Assembly: GCA_937123825.1 (NCBI GenBank)
Contig: CAKZKQ010000116.1
Span: 1 to 64,000 of the forward strand
Source: an uncultured Pseudomonadota bacterium
GTDB taxonomy: Bacteria > Myxococcota_A > Bradymonadia > Bradymonadales > GCA-2716585
Reading direction: 5' to 3'
Length of the DNA: 64,000 bases
Under the pieces are notes generated by a model. That model saw nothing but the letters and a program-made list of their open reading frames with translations. It had not been told where the DNA came from and ran no database searches. This document shows positions 1 through 8,955 of the stretch, piece by piece. Within the stretch, counting starts at the first letter, position 1; every line of letters starts with the position of its first letter. The position numbers and the translations under genes are program-made.

Positions 1-2
1 CT

Positions 3-1034
3 GCGCCCGACAGTGCGCCCCCGAGCCGCTGGGGCGTGCTCGGCGCGGGGTGGATCGGGGACGTCTTCGCGCGCTCCGTTCAGGGCCACACCCGCTCGCG
101 CATCCACGCAGTCGCGAGCCGGGACGCCCATCGCGGCAATCTCTACGCCAAGCGCCACGGCGTCGACACCGTGCGCGCGGGCGAACAGGCCTACGAGCGC
201 CTGGTCGCCGACCCCGAGATCGACGCCGTGATCGTGACCCCGCACTGGGGCCAGGAGTACAAGGCCACACCCAACGGCAAGCAGATCGACCTGGCCCACC
301 GCCTTTTGGACGCGGGCGCGACGTTGATCCTGGGCAGCCACCCCCACGTTTTGCAGCCCTGGGAGCGTTACGAGACCCGCGATGGGCGCCAGACCTTTGT
401 GATTTACTCGCTGGGCAACTTTGTCAGCGGCCAGCGCCACCTGCCGCGCCGCTCGACCCTCTTGCTCTACGTGAGCTTGCGGCGCCTGGAGGACGGCAGC
501 GTGACGGTCAGCGGCGCCCGCTACGTGCCTCTGCACATGACCACGCGCTCCAACGGTTTTATGACCTTGGAGGCGATCGATCGTGTGGGCGCGTTTGCCG
601 ACAGCCGCGCGTTGACGGTGGACATGTTTGGCCACTGGAACCTGCATCAGGCCGAGCCGCCCGTGACGATGAACCCCGAGTGTGATCCCCAGTGGGTGCC
701 CCCGCATGAGCACGACGGCTGGATCGGAGGGTCTTGTCAGAATGATACGGTGTGCGGCGGCACGTTCTGCGATGTGACCATGCCCGATGGTCTGTGCACC
801 CAGTCCTGCGAGCGTTTTTGCCCCGATCTGGCCGGTCGCCCCGGCACGTTCTGTGTGGCCGATCCTCAGTCGGACGAGACGGGCCTGTGTGTGTTGACCT
901 GCGAGAGCGACGCCGACTGCCGTCAGGGCTATGCCTGTCAGGAGCAGCCGCGTTTTAACGAGCCCGACACGATCAAGCAGGCCTGTGTGCCGGTCAAAGA
1001 AGAGCCCGTGGACGACGGCGGAGAGATGCCATGA
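3..1034 (+). CDS. Hybrid Gfo/Idh/MocA-start / CapA-end protein, 5' partial
   Basis: The frame is open to the left edge, so the true start is outside. Residues 10-73 read as the Rossmann start of a Gfo/Idh/MocA oxidoreductase (RWGVLGAGWIGDVF, AVASRD, YERLVADPEIDAVIV). At about residue 74-80 it turns into the C-terminal part of a CapA-type (poly-gamma-glutamate/capsule) metallophosphoesterase: TPHWGQEY, then LGSHPHVLQP and YSLGNFVSGQ. The tail from about residue 225 is Cys-rich, as in other secreted proteins here. The CapA half lacks its N-terminal metal-binding region, and the oxidoreductase half lacks its sugar/substrate domain, so neither activity is expected from this frame as it stands. 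It is either a real fusion/recombinant gene or an assembly join at a short shared motif. The following lipoprotein gene starts inside its stop codon (ATGA), suggesting co-translation. The identity of both halves is fairly secure; the continuity is not. Confidence 0.7.
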   Translation, partial: APDSAPPSRWGVLGAGWIGDVFARSVQGHTRSRIHAVASRDAHRGNLYAKRHGVDTVRAGEQAYERLVADPEIDAVIVTPHWGQEYKATPNGKQIDLAHRLLDAGATLILGSHPHVLQPWERYETRDGRQTFVIYSLGNFVSGQRHLPRRSTLLLYVSLRRLEDGSVTVSGARYVPLHMTTRSNGFMTLEAIDRVGAFADSRALTVDMFGHWNLHQAEPPVTMNPECDPQWVPPHEHDGWIGGSCQNDTVCGGTFCDVTMPDGLCTQSCERFCPDLAGRPGTFCVADPQSDETGLCVLTCESDADCRQGYACQEQPRFNEPDTIKQACVPVKEEPVDDGGEMP

Positions 1035-1912
1035 AATCGGGGTTAAGGTGCGCGATCTTTTTGATCGCGCTGTGTTTGGTGTCGGCCTGCGGCGATGACA
1101 GCGACCCTGGCGCTCAGGATGGGGCTCAGCCGCAGCCTGACGTGGGTATGGAGGTGGACGTCGTCGATGACGTTCAGGGGCCACAGGACGCGGACGACGG
1201 CCTCCAGGACGTGGAGATGACGCCCGACGCGCCGGACCTGTCGGAGCCTGAAGACATTGGAAAGCCCGACGTTGGAGAGCCGCCCGATGCGCAGGACGAC
1301 GTCGAGTTTGTGGATGTCGATGAGGATGCGCCGTCGATGGACGACGTCGCCGATGCCTCCATGGAAGATGTTCCAGACGAAGAGCCCGACGTTGAAGAGC
1401 CGACCCCGCATCTGAACATCGATATTCTGGGGGCGCTGATCGGCCCGGGCAAATCGGACCGGACCCAGTGGGATGGGTTTGGCGATGTGCCGGAGGAGCT
1501 GTGGTTGACGGTGGCGATCCTGGTGGAGATGCCGGTCAACGACGTCTTGGACTTTTTGTCTCGCGCGGCGGTGCAGTCGCTCGCCAAGCCCGACCCCTTT
1601 GGGACGGTGGAGTTGGATCTGGGCGACGGTTGGGAGCAGCCGATGGAGTTGGCCAACCGGAGCAACACCTTTCAGCCGCTCTTTGACGACGCGATCTACA
1701 CCAACATCCCTGTGGAGACGCAGTTGAGGATGAAGGTGGAATTGTGGGACGAGGATGTGAACTTTGACGATCCGATTGGGGCGGTGATCATCAGCAAAGA
1801 CGACATCCTGGCGGCGCGAGATGCGGGGGGGTCGTACTGGGTCAACGTGGCCTCCCAGAGCATCGGTCAGATCATCTTTGTGCAGATCGCCGTGGCCGAA
1901 TTTGACCCGTGA
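1031..1912 (+). CDS. Lipoprotein with acidic linker and C2-like domain
   Basis: A 293-residue protein beginning with a signal peptide and lipobox (LIALCLVSAC), so probably lipidated and envelope-attached. Residues 22-130 are a low-complexity Asp/Pro/Val/Glu linker. The C-terminal 160 residues form a compact domain; the segment LRMKVELWDEDVNFDDPIG resembles the calcium-loop region of C2 domains, which often bind membranes or calcium. Its ATG overlaps the stop of the CapA-like frame (ATGA), consistent with one transcript. No catalytic motif is visible. The C2 assignment rests on pattern similarity only. Confidence 0.75.
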   Translation: MKSGLRCAIFLIALCLVSACGDDSDPGAQDGAQPQPDVGMEVDVVDDVQGPQDADDGLQDVEMTPDAPDLSEPEDIGKPDVGEPPDAQDDVEFVDVDEDAPSMDDVADASMEDVPDEEPDVEEPTPHLNIDILGALIGPGKSDRTQWDGFGDVPEELWLTVAILVEMPVNDVLDFLSRAAVQSLAKPDPFGTVELDLGDGWEQPMELANRSNTFQPLFDDAIYTNIPVETQLRMKVELWDEDVNFDDPIGAVIISKDDILAARDAGGSYWVNVASQSIGQIIFVQIAVAEFDP

Positions 1913-2082
1913 GCGGCGGCTGCTTTCTGTCCCTCCTGTGACCTTTTCCTGACATCGATGTCAGTGTGCGTGGTGTGATTCTTGACACTTTTGTGTTTGA
2001 GGATGGGGCACCGCTGCGTCGTGGGCGCCGTATTGGTGGTGTTGGAGGGTTGCTTTTCCGGTTTTGTGGGTGTCGATGGCAT

Positions 2083-2106
2083 CATATGTGCAAATCTTCA
2101 TATGTG
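2083..2106. promoter_or_regulatory. Direct repeat CATATGTG, 16-bp period
   Basis: Two identical copies of CATATGTG lie at 2083-2090 and 2099-2106, about 65 bases upstream of the small HAD-like gene. The spacing is about one and a half helical turns. This may be a tandem binding site for a regulator. There is no match to a named operator. Confidence 0.3.
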
Positions 2107-2169
2107 AGGGCAGGCCGCAGTTGTCCTTGGGGCGAAGTTTGGAAGAGCGAACCGGCGAGGTAGAGAAAG

Positions 2170-2553
2170 ATGGAACGTTCAAGGGGTCTTTTTCTGGTGT
2201 TGGATGGTCTGGTGTCGCGTTGTCAGCGTACGGGGCGGATGAAGTTGGTGCAGGGTCTGGAGGCGTCGCTGAAGGATTTTCGGGCGATGGGTTATCGGAT
2301 CATTGGTGTGATGACAGGCGGTGGGTCTTCAGAGGCGCGCGGCTGTGGTTTTGAATTTGATGATGTGTGGGTGGCGGCCGACGGTGAGTGTGGGTTTGCA
2401 CCGGCGGCGTGGTCGTTGGCGCGGCGTCACTCGCTCAATGTGCGCCGTTCGTTGTTGTGCAGCTTGGATGAGGCGCACGAGGGTTGGGCGCGCGACGCGG
2501 GCTTGAGGCGCTTTGAGACGCCGACGGGGCTCTTTGGGATTTGGGTGGCTTGA
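2170..2553 (+). CDS. Small HAD-like protein, probably catalytically degenerate
   Basis: A 127-residue protein. The order of elements recalls HAD phosphatases of the GmhB/histidinol-phosphatase group: a start like LFLVLDGLVS, then LVQGLEASLKDFRAMGYRIIGVMTGG, which is where the second HAD motif (hhhT/S after a helix) sits. The usual DxDGT nucleophile motif is reduced to VLDGLV, and no downstream Lys plus DD acidic motif is evident, so phosphatase activity is doubtful. It could equally be an unrelated Rossmann-like protein. Upstream GAGG lies a little far from the ATG. It stands alone, 124 bases before the next gene. Confidence 0.55.
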   Translation: MERSRGLFLVLDGLVSRCQRTGRMKLVQGLEASLKDFRAMGYRIIGVMTGGGSSEARGCGFEFDDVWVAADGECGFAPAAWSLARRHSLNVRRSLLCSLDEAHEGWARDAGLRRFETPTGLFGIWVA

Positions 2554-2677
2554 CAGTGCTGCGTGTGCCGACCGACGATGTGGGCAGTGTTTGATGGATA
2601 TGCGCGCGGCGGTGCCCTTTGAGTGGGGCGCGGTGATGCGATGACGCGCGGCCCTCTGCGGTGAGGTCACAGGAGCG

Positions 2678-3244
2678 ATGTGGAAGAAGATCCTCATTGG
2701 TGCGTTGGTGCCGTTGGTGCTGGGCGTGCTGGCGGCGGCGGGTGCGGGGATCTGGTATTTTTTTGTGCGCCAGACCCCGACCAAAGTGCTCAAGGGCGCG
2801 ATCGTGGACGCGCGTGAGCGCGACATTGAAGGCTTTAAGTCGAGGTTCTCTGCGGCGTCCATGCGGGCGTTGGAGGGGAGTTGGACGGGCGACGCCATTG
2901 GAGGCGGCAGCTGGAACTCCATGATGGAGGGGTTGCTGGACCGTGGCGGGGCGCCGCCGCAGTTGATGGACGAGGAGATCGTCGAGCAGCGCGCGACGGT
3001 CAAGATTCGGCTCGATGGCCGTCGTCGCACGGTGTACTTCATTCAAGACGATGGGGATTGGCGGATCGATGTGCTCAGCGGCATCGACGTGGGGTTGAGC
3101 GAAGAGGCGCGCAAGGTGCAGGCGACCACAGCGGCCGATCCCGACAAAGCCAAGAAGGAAAAAGAGCGCCTGGCTGAGCCCAAAAAAGAGGGTTGGTGGA
3201 AGGAGGACAAGGACGACAAAGCGGCCCCTGCGGCGTCGCCATAA
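2678..3244 (+). CDS. Membrane-anchored protein with NTF2-like (DUF4878-type) domain
   Basis: A 188-residue protein with one N-terminal transmembrane helix (residues 5-30, very Ala/Gly/Val-rich) after a short basic start, so type II anchored and facing the periplasm. Residues 35-150 look like a small NTF2-like/DUF4878 fold: a helical start on polar transport-type sequence (TPTKVLKGAIVDARERDIEGFKS), then a sheet ending in YFIQDDGDWRIDV, a frequent closing motif in these lipoproteins. The tail is Lys/Glu-rich and charged. No enzyme residues are seen. Confidence 0.65.
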   Translation: MWKKILIGALVPLVLGVLAAAGAGIWYFFVRQTPTKVLKGAIVDARERDIEGFKSRFSAASMRALEGSWTGDAIGGGSWNSMMEGLLDRGGAPPQLMDEEIVEQRATVKIRLDGRRRTVYFIQDDGDWRIDVLSGIDVGLSEEARKVQATTAADPDKAKKEKERLAEPKKEGWWKEDKDDKAAPAASP

Positions 3245-3659
3245 AAGGGCGCTTCACAGCGCTCCTCAACGCTCAGCTCGACCCACCACCTCCAACCCGT
3301 CGACCGACCCCTCAAAGCACTGCTCGCCTTACCCCGCTTAACCCCCTCGCCGTGGGTGTTGAGGCATGCTCGCCGTGCCTTCGAATCCGTGCCTTTCGGC
3401 ATGCCTGAACATACGAACTTTTTGGTGTAAAATTCACTTGACAAACTTGCAGTGCTGGATTAACTTCAGGCCACGCTTCAGCCAGGGGGTGTGTGGCCCT
3501 CTTCAAGCGTGTTTTGTCATGGTCCTTGACGTGCATAAGCGGCACGTTGTAGGGCTCGGCTTGCTTCGCAGCCGGGCTGATGTGGCTCGGAACCCACGAT
3601 CCTGTTGAAAGAAGCAAAGTGAATCAACAACAGGGTTACTTTGTAAGGAGAAGACTCCA
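3245..3659. other. 415-base gap before ssb
   Basis: No convincing gene. It carries a candidate promoter at 3438-3466, a small hairpin-like GC-rich stretch near 3555-3580 and the ribosome binding site AAGGAG (3645-3650) nine bases before the ssb ATG. The region is less GC-rich than its neighbours, in keeping with a regulatory leader of about 190 bases. Confidence 0.6.
3438..3466 (+). promoter_or_regulatory. Candidate sigma70-type promoter for ssb
   Basis: A perfect -35 TTGACA (3438-3443), a 17-base spacer and a weak -10 TAACTT (3461-3466). It lies about 195 bases upstream of the ssb start. The -35 is convincing; the -10 matches only three of six consensus positions. Confidence 0.4.
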
Positions 3660-4217
<558 letters not shown>

Positions 4218-4241
4218 TCCATGCGCCGCTGAGGTTGCACA

Positions 4242-4263
4242 GACACCTGTTCATGCAGGTGTC
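4242..4263. terminator. Stem-loop after ssb, no U-tract
   Basis: A perfect 8-bp stem, GACACCTG (4242-4249) with CAGGTGTC (4256-4263), closes a 6-base loop 24 bases after the ssb stop. There is no run of T after it, so it may be an RNA 3'-end stabiliser or an attenuating hairpin, not a classical intrinsic terminator. Confidence 0.4.
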
Positions 4264-4478
4264 CTGGGCTGGACAAGACACCCAGCCTGGATCCATGCTG
4301 ACGGCGCGTCCGTGTCGCTGGTGGCTGCCCTTTGATGGGCGCCGCGGCGAGGCCGACGCGCCGTGGTATTTTGTCCCCCTGGTTGGGCTCCGTTGTTGTG
4401 GGCCTTGTCGGGGGATACACAAGACGAAGATCGCCGCTGGGCCCTGGTGGTCCGGCGCGATCAGACCCCAAAGAGCCC

Positions 4479-6677
4479 ATGTCCTACATCGTCCTGGCCC
4501 GCAAGTGGAGGTCTCGCCACTTCAACGAGGTGGTTGGCCAAGAACACGTGGCGCGCACCCTGTGCAACGCCATCGCTCAGTCTCGCGTTGCCCACGCGTT
4601 TTTGTTCTGTGGGCCGCGCGGTGTGGGCAAGACCTCCACGGCGCGCATCCTGGCCAAGGCGCTCAACTGTGCCCAGGGACCCACCGACACCCCTTGTTAC
4701 GCTTGCCCCTCTTGTGAGGAGATCAGCGCGGGGTCTTCGGTGGACGTCTTTGAGATCGACGGTGCCAGCAACCGTGGCGTCGGTGAGATCCGCGAGTTGC
4801 GCGAGGGGGTGCATTACGCCCCCAACCGCGACCGCCACAAGATCTACATCATCGATGAGGTCCACATGCTCACCACCGAGGCCTTCAACGCCCTGTTGAA
4901 GACCCTCGAAGAGCCCCCGGAGCACGTCAAGTTCATCTTTGCGACCACCGAGCCGCAAAAAATCCCCGTGACGATCCTCAGCCGGTGCCAGCGCTTTGAT
5001 TTCAAGCGCATCCCGGTGCGCAAGATCGTCGCCCATCTCGAAGAGATCTGTCAGGCCGAAGGGTTCAACGCCGAACCCGAGGCGCTGAGCTTGATCGCCC
5101 GTCAGGCCGACGGCTGCATGCGCGACGCGCTGAGCCTGACCGACCAGGTCATCAGCTTCACCTCGGGGGAGTTGACCCAGGTGCAGGTGGCCGAAATCCT
5201 GGGGGTGGCCAGCCGCCGGGTGTTGTTGGAGTTGACCGGCGCGCTCTTTTCCAGGGACGTCGAGGCCGCGCTGAAGATCCTCGACAAGATCAGCATGAGC
5301 GGTCACGACCTCAACCGCTTTGCCAACGCGTTGGTGGGTCACCTGCGTGACTTGACCGTGGTCAAGCTCACCGGCGCGGTCTCGCAAATGACCGACCTGA
5401 CAGCCGAAGAGTTTGAGTTGGCTCGCCAGCAGACCGATCCGCTCGACACGTCTGTCTTGCATCGCATGTTCAATCTGGCGGTCAAGGCCGCCGATGGCAT
5501 GAGCCGATCTGGCTTTCCCAAGCTCATCTTTGAGATGACATTGGTGAAGTTGGCGGCGGTGGAGCCGCTCCTGCCGATGGAGTTGCTGCTCAAGCGCCTT
5601 GAGATGCTTGAGTCGGGCTTGCTCATCGGTGAAGGCGACGATGGCGGCGGTGGTGGTGGCGGCGGTTACGGCGGCGGTGGCGGCGCAGGCCCAGGGGGCG
5701 GTGGTGTGTCGTCTTCGGGGCACCACGCCATCAGCGCAGCGGCGCCCGCCGGTCCCAGCGCCTCGCGGGCGTTGCCTGAGGCGACTTTGTCTGCGCCCGC
5801 GCTCGACGCCCGTCCGTCGGCGCGTCTGGACGCTGCGGTGATGTCAGAGTCTGTTTCTGTGCCGCCTCCAAGGCCTGCAGCACCTTTGCCTGAGCCTGTG
5901 CCTGTGCCTGTGGCGGTCGCGACCCCGGCGCCGATGCCTGAGCCCGTACGAGAGCCAGCGCCAGAGCCTGTGCCAGCGCCAGTGCCTGAACCCGAGCCGG
6001 AGCCTGTGCCGACCCCAGCGCACATCTCTGAGCCCGTGATGGAGGTGCTGCGCCCCGAAAACGCGCCTCCTGAGCCCTCCAACGACAACATCGTGCCCTT
6101 TCGGCCGCCCCCAAAAGAGGAGCGCCCCGAACCAGCGGAGGTGCAGGCAGCGCCCGCGCAGCCTCTTGCGCCCGCTCCAGAGCCCATTCCGTTGCCTTCG
6201 ACGGTGCCAGCAGCCGGCGCCGGCGGCGTGGACAACCCCCGAGGGCAGTGGCGTCGGTTGGTGGATCACCTCAAGCCCACCGCCCACTCCGTCTCTGCGC
6301 TCCTGCTCCAGGCCCGGCTCAAGCGCCTTGAGCCCGGCGTCATCAACCTGGAGTTCAGCGAAGATCTGGCCCCTGTGATCGACGCCGAAAAGCACTCTTC
6401 GATGGTGGCTGCCGCCGCCCACGAGGCGCTGCGCGAGATCTGGGATGGACAATGGGAGGTTCACTTTGACGTCGTCGAAGATGAAGACAGCGACCAGAAC
6501 GCCGAACGAAGCCTGGCCGATGAAGACGACGACCTGCTGCGCGCCCGTCGCGAGCGCGCCCGTCAGTTGATCGACACCCACGCGCTGGTCCAACACGCCC
6601 GCAGCCTCTTTGATCCCCAGAAGTCCCAGATCATCCTCGACGATGACGACTTCTACAGCCACAACCTGCACGGCTGA
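4479..6677 (+). CDS. dnaX: DNA polymerase III gamma/tau subunit DnaX
   Basis: A 732-residue clamp-loader ATPase. The start at MSYIVLARKWR is chosen because it matches the family N-terminus; the frame is open for 49 more codons upstream, but those residues do not look like DnaX. Walker A is GPRGVGKTS (residues 45-53). The zinc module is Cys64, Cys73, Cys76, Cys79. Walker B/DEVH follows at IYIIDEVHM (122-130), with the Arg-finger/sensor region FIFATTEPQKIPVTILSRCQRFDFKRI. Domain III runs to about residue 385. Then come a Gly-rich stretch, a long Pro/Glu/Val repeat linker and a C-terminal tau-like domain (PRGQWRRLVDHLKPT onwards). No slippery frameshift site is evident, so tau is likely the main product. 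Gene order ssb-dnaX-SEC-C differs from the usual dnaX-ybaB-recR. Confidence 0.96.
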   Translation: MSYIVLARKWRSRHFNEVVGQEHVARTLCNAIAQSRVAHAFLFCGPRGVGKTSTARILAKALNCAQGPTDTPCYACPSCEEISAGSSVDVFEIDGASNRGVGEIRELREGVHYAPNRDRHKIYIIDEVHMLTTEAFNALLKTLEEPPEHVKFIFATTEPQKIPVTILSRCQRFDFKRIPVRKIVAHLEEICQAEGFNAEPEALSLIARQADGCMRDALSLTDQVISFTSGELTQVQVAEILGVASRRVLLELTGALFSRDVEAALKILDKISMSGHDLNRFANALVGHLRDLTVVKLTGAVSQMTDLTAEEFELARQQTDPLDTSVLHRMFNLAVKAADGMSRSGFPKLIFEMTLVKLAAVEPLLPMELLLKRLEMLESGLLIGEGDDGGGGGGGGYGGGGGAGPGGGGVSSSGHHAISAAAPAGPSASRALPEATLSAPALDARPSARLDAAVMSESVSVPPPRPAAPLPEPVPVPVAVATPAPMPEPVREPAPEPVPAPVPEPEPEPVPTPAHISEPVMEVLRPENAPPEPSNDNIVPFRPPPKEERPEPAEVQAAPAQPLAPAPEPIPLPSTVPAAGAGGVDNPRGQWRRLVDHLKPTAHSVSALLLQARLKRLEPGVINLEFSEDLAPVIDAEKHSSMVAAAAHEALREIWDGQWEVHFDVVEDEDSDQNAERSLADEDDDLLRARRERARQLIDTHALVQHARSLFDPQKSQIILDDDDFYSHNLHG

Positions 6678-6982
6678 GTCAGTCCTCAAAGAGGGCCTTG
6701 GGGGCAATTGACTGCCCTTGCGGGTTTGACCCCGTGGCTGCAAAGCAGTAAGAACCTATCCGACAATTGGAGGCCCATCACCAGCGGGTCGAGAGAGAGC
6801 ACCTGCTCGCACAAACGATGAGGTCGGCGACCTGCGCGTGTTTTGTGAGCCCTCTTTTAGACTTGAACTCCCTCACCACCGCTGTCGGTAGCCGCTGCAA
6901 AGCCAGCTCGCCTCCCACTGACGCTTTTGAATGCAACCGCTTGGCATGGTCCAGCGCTACACACAACGATCAAGGCTCGCTC
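6678..6982. other. 305-base gap between dnaX and SEC-C gene
   Basis: No gene supported. A short GGGCA/TGCCC stem lies near 6700. The SEC-C frame remains open upstream to about 6767 but shows no domain there. No strong promoter or terminator was recognised. Confidence 0.5.
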
Positions 6983-7717
6983 ATGGATTTGTCGACTATT
7001 GATTTCGCCAAGGTCAACCGCAACGACCCCTGCCCTTGTGGGAGCGGTAAAAAGTTCAAAAAATGCCACTACCGCACCCAGAGCAACCTCGCTCAGACTC
7101 AGGAGAACACCGTTAGCCTGAGCAAGTTCATCAAGAAAGGCCAGACGCCCTACCTGTGGTTCAAAGGCTTGAAGACCATCATCAACCGCCGCGACTGGGG
7201 TGTGATGTACGACGTCTTCCAGGCCGAGAGCCCCGTGCTGGAGACCTTCCCCAGCAAGGACGCCTTTGTGGAGCAGGCCCGCAACTCGCCCTCCGGCGTG
7301 CCGTGCGGCGGCGATTACGAGCTGCGCCGCTTCCGCATCCTGGGTGAGCAGGTCTTCATGATGGGTGTGCGTGGCAAAGAAAACCGCCGCGCCAGCAAAC
7401 ACACCTTTGAGGTCATGGCCCTGGTCAACACCGAAGAAGGCTACCGGGTGACCCACTTTGAGACCGTGGAGGTCCCCAAGGCCGAGTCCGGTGAAGATCC
7501 CGCCTTTGAGAGCTTTGCGTGCGTTGAGGCGGCCTACACCGCTGCGCTGGCCGAGCCCGTGGTTCGTCCCGAGGTCAACCGTTGGCCCCTGCCGGGCGAA
7601 GAGCCCGCCGAAGAGGTCGTTGACCCTGCCAACGCCGTCGAAGCCGCTCCCGACGTTGTGCTCGGCACCACCGCCGCGGCCGCCGAAACCACCGAAGAAG
7701 CTCCCGCTGGCGAATGA
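6983..7717 (+). CDS. SEC-C/YchJ-type zinc-binding protein
   Basis: A 244-residue protein whose N-terminus carries the SEC-C zinc motif NDPCPCGSGKKFKKCH (residues 13-28). The start is placed at MDLSTIDF because the motif normally lies close to the terminus and the 72 open codons upstream show no domain. The middle (residues 50-170) is an alpha/beta region of unknown fold, with a pattern that recalls the YchJ/NTF2-like partner of SEC-C (FVEQARNSPSGVPCGG, VFMMGVRGKENRRASKHTFEVMALV). The C-terminus is an Ala/Glu/Pro tail. SEC-C in SecA binds zinc and SecB or ribosomes; a role here is unknown. Confidence 0.8.
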   Translation: MDLSTIDFAKVNRNDPCPCGSGKKFKKCHYRTQSNLAQTQENTVSLSKFIKKGQTPYLWFKGLKTIINRRDWGVMYDVFQAESPVLETFPSKDAFVEQARNSPSGVPCGGDYELRRFRILGEQVFMMGVRGKENRRASKHTFEVMALVNTEEGYRVTHFETVEVPKAESGEDPAFESFACVEAAYTAALAEPVVRPEVNRWPLPGEEPAEEVVDPANAVEAAPDVVLGTTAAAAETTEEAPAGE

Positions 7718-7748
7718 CGCTGCCGGCTCGTTTTGGGCGAGACTCGGT

Positions 7749-8669
7749 CTATCTCTCCTTTTCCGGCCCGATGCAGCTTAGCGATGGGCAGTGGTGGCAC
7801 TTTCCACCGCTGCGCTCGTGGTTGATCTCCCGATACGCCCCGTTCTTGTACCTGTAGGTGCGCTCGTCAGTGTAAACCACTGGAATGGGACCGGTGCGTT
7901 TGGGCTCGCTGCGTGTGGTGGTGGTGAGGTCTTTGAGCCCGCCAGGACCAAAGGGGGCCTTCCATGTCTCCCAGACCAGATGCTCGCCGACAACCGTGCC
8001 CACTTTGTGGCCGCATTCACCGCGCATGACCCACAACTCCCAGCGCGTGTCGCCCGGACAGTGGGTGCGGCCTTTGCCCCGGAGCTTGACCACAGGGACC
8101 ATCTTGTCCTGCACGCCATCCCCATCCAGGTCGATGGTTGTGTGGGTTTCGTGCAAGATGTTGGACCTGACATTGAAGCCCTCGCCCGATTGGTTGATCC
8201 CAAAACCCGACATGATCCAACTGTAACCCCTGTCAGGGATTGGTTTGCACTTGCCTGGGGGCTTGAAGGCGCTGGCAGGGCGAGCCTTTGGCAAGACCTC
8301 CATGCGACCGTTGAGGCTAGATGGCTCCCAGGAGACGACCGAGAGGGTCAAGTGAAGGCGTTGGCCTGAGGATGGCTGGATGAGCGTCGCGCTGTGGGCG
8401 TTGGGGGTTTCGGTGTCGGCGTCCTCGACCTTCCAGCCTTTGAATCCATCGAGCCAGGCGTCCCAGGTGGGTTTCAGCGCGCTTTTTTTGAGTTGGAAGG
8501 TCAGCCGGTAATGGCCCTGCTGGCTGCCGTCTTCTTTGTAGGCCTCAGTGAGGGTCGCAGGCGCAGGGTATTGGTCTGGCCAGGGGGCTTTGTTTTGCGA
8601 CCACCCCGGCGCGCTGAGCGAGAGCGAGGCCATCAAGAGCCCCAGTCCCCAGGTTTTGTGTCCCATCAT
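7749..8669 (-). CDS. Secreted hypothetical protein
   Basis: A 306-residue protein with a signal peptide (GLGLLMASLSLSAPGWSQ), cleaved near residue 25. One calcium-type acidic loop is visible, TTIDLDGDGVQDKMVPVV, often seen in FG-GAP or EF-hand-like secreted proteins. Paired Cys residues (CPGDTRWELW, MRGECGHKV, CHHCPSLSC) suggest disulphides. No family was recognised. It is transcribed away from the transporter gene, with 282 bases between them. Confidence 0.7.
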   Translation of the reverse strand: MMGHKTWGLGLLMASLSLSAPGWSQNKAPWPDQYPAPATLTEAYKEDGSQQGHYRLTFQLKKSALKPTWDAWLDGFKGWKVEDADTETPNAHSATLIQPSSGQRLHLTLSVVSWEPSSLNGRMEVLPKARPASAFKPPGKCKPIPDRGYSWIMSGFGINQSGEGFNVRSNILHETHTTIDLDGDGVQDKMVPVVKLRGKGRTHCPGDTRWELWVMRGECGHKVGTVVGEHLVWETWKAPFGPGGLKDLTTTTRSEPKRTGPIPVVYTDERTYRYKNGAYREINHERSGGKCHHCPSLSCIGPEKER

Positions 8670-8808
8670 GTCCCTCCCTCATGAGCGTCGCCGGGTGGTG
8701 CTCTGGTCTGGCCTGACGCAGAGTGCGCCGAGGTCTTCTGGACGATTGACGCTCTTGGAACTCACACCTACCATACGGCCTCGATGTGGCCCGCGCTAGG
8801 GAAGGTGC

Positions 8809-8955
8809 ATGACCATCAGCGCGACAGCCACCCTTGAGCAACGCCCACCAGGGCGCGTCGCCTATGAAGTCAGCCGCCGTTTGGGCGCGCTGAACGGCGC
8901 GACCTGGGTTGGAGCACAGAGAATTCAGACACATTCTGGTTTTGGAGAGATATGA
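8809..8955 (+). CDS. Possible 48-residue leader ORF of the transporter gene
   Basis: A short frame starting MTISATATLEQ, with AGGGAAGG a few bases before its ATG. Its TGA (8953-8955) overlaps the ATG of the SLC12-like gene as ATGA, the arrangement of translationally coupled genes. The peptide ends HSGFGEI and resembles nothing known. It may be a coupling leader or a chance open frame. Confidence 0.35.
   Translation: MTISATATLEQRPPGRVAYEVSRRLGALNGATWVGAQRIQTHSGFGEI

Noticed and set aside
3365-3400. tRNA-like TTCGAAT text near 3380
   Set aside because: No flanking T-stem or cloverleaf arms; no tRNA genes were recognised anywhere.
5640-6120. Programmed frameshift in dnaX
   Set aside because: No A-rich slippery heptamer with a following hairpin was seen; CCAAAAGAGG near 6109 is too short a run.
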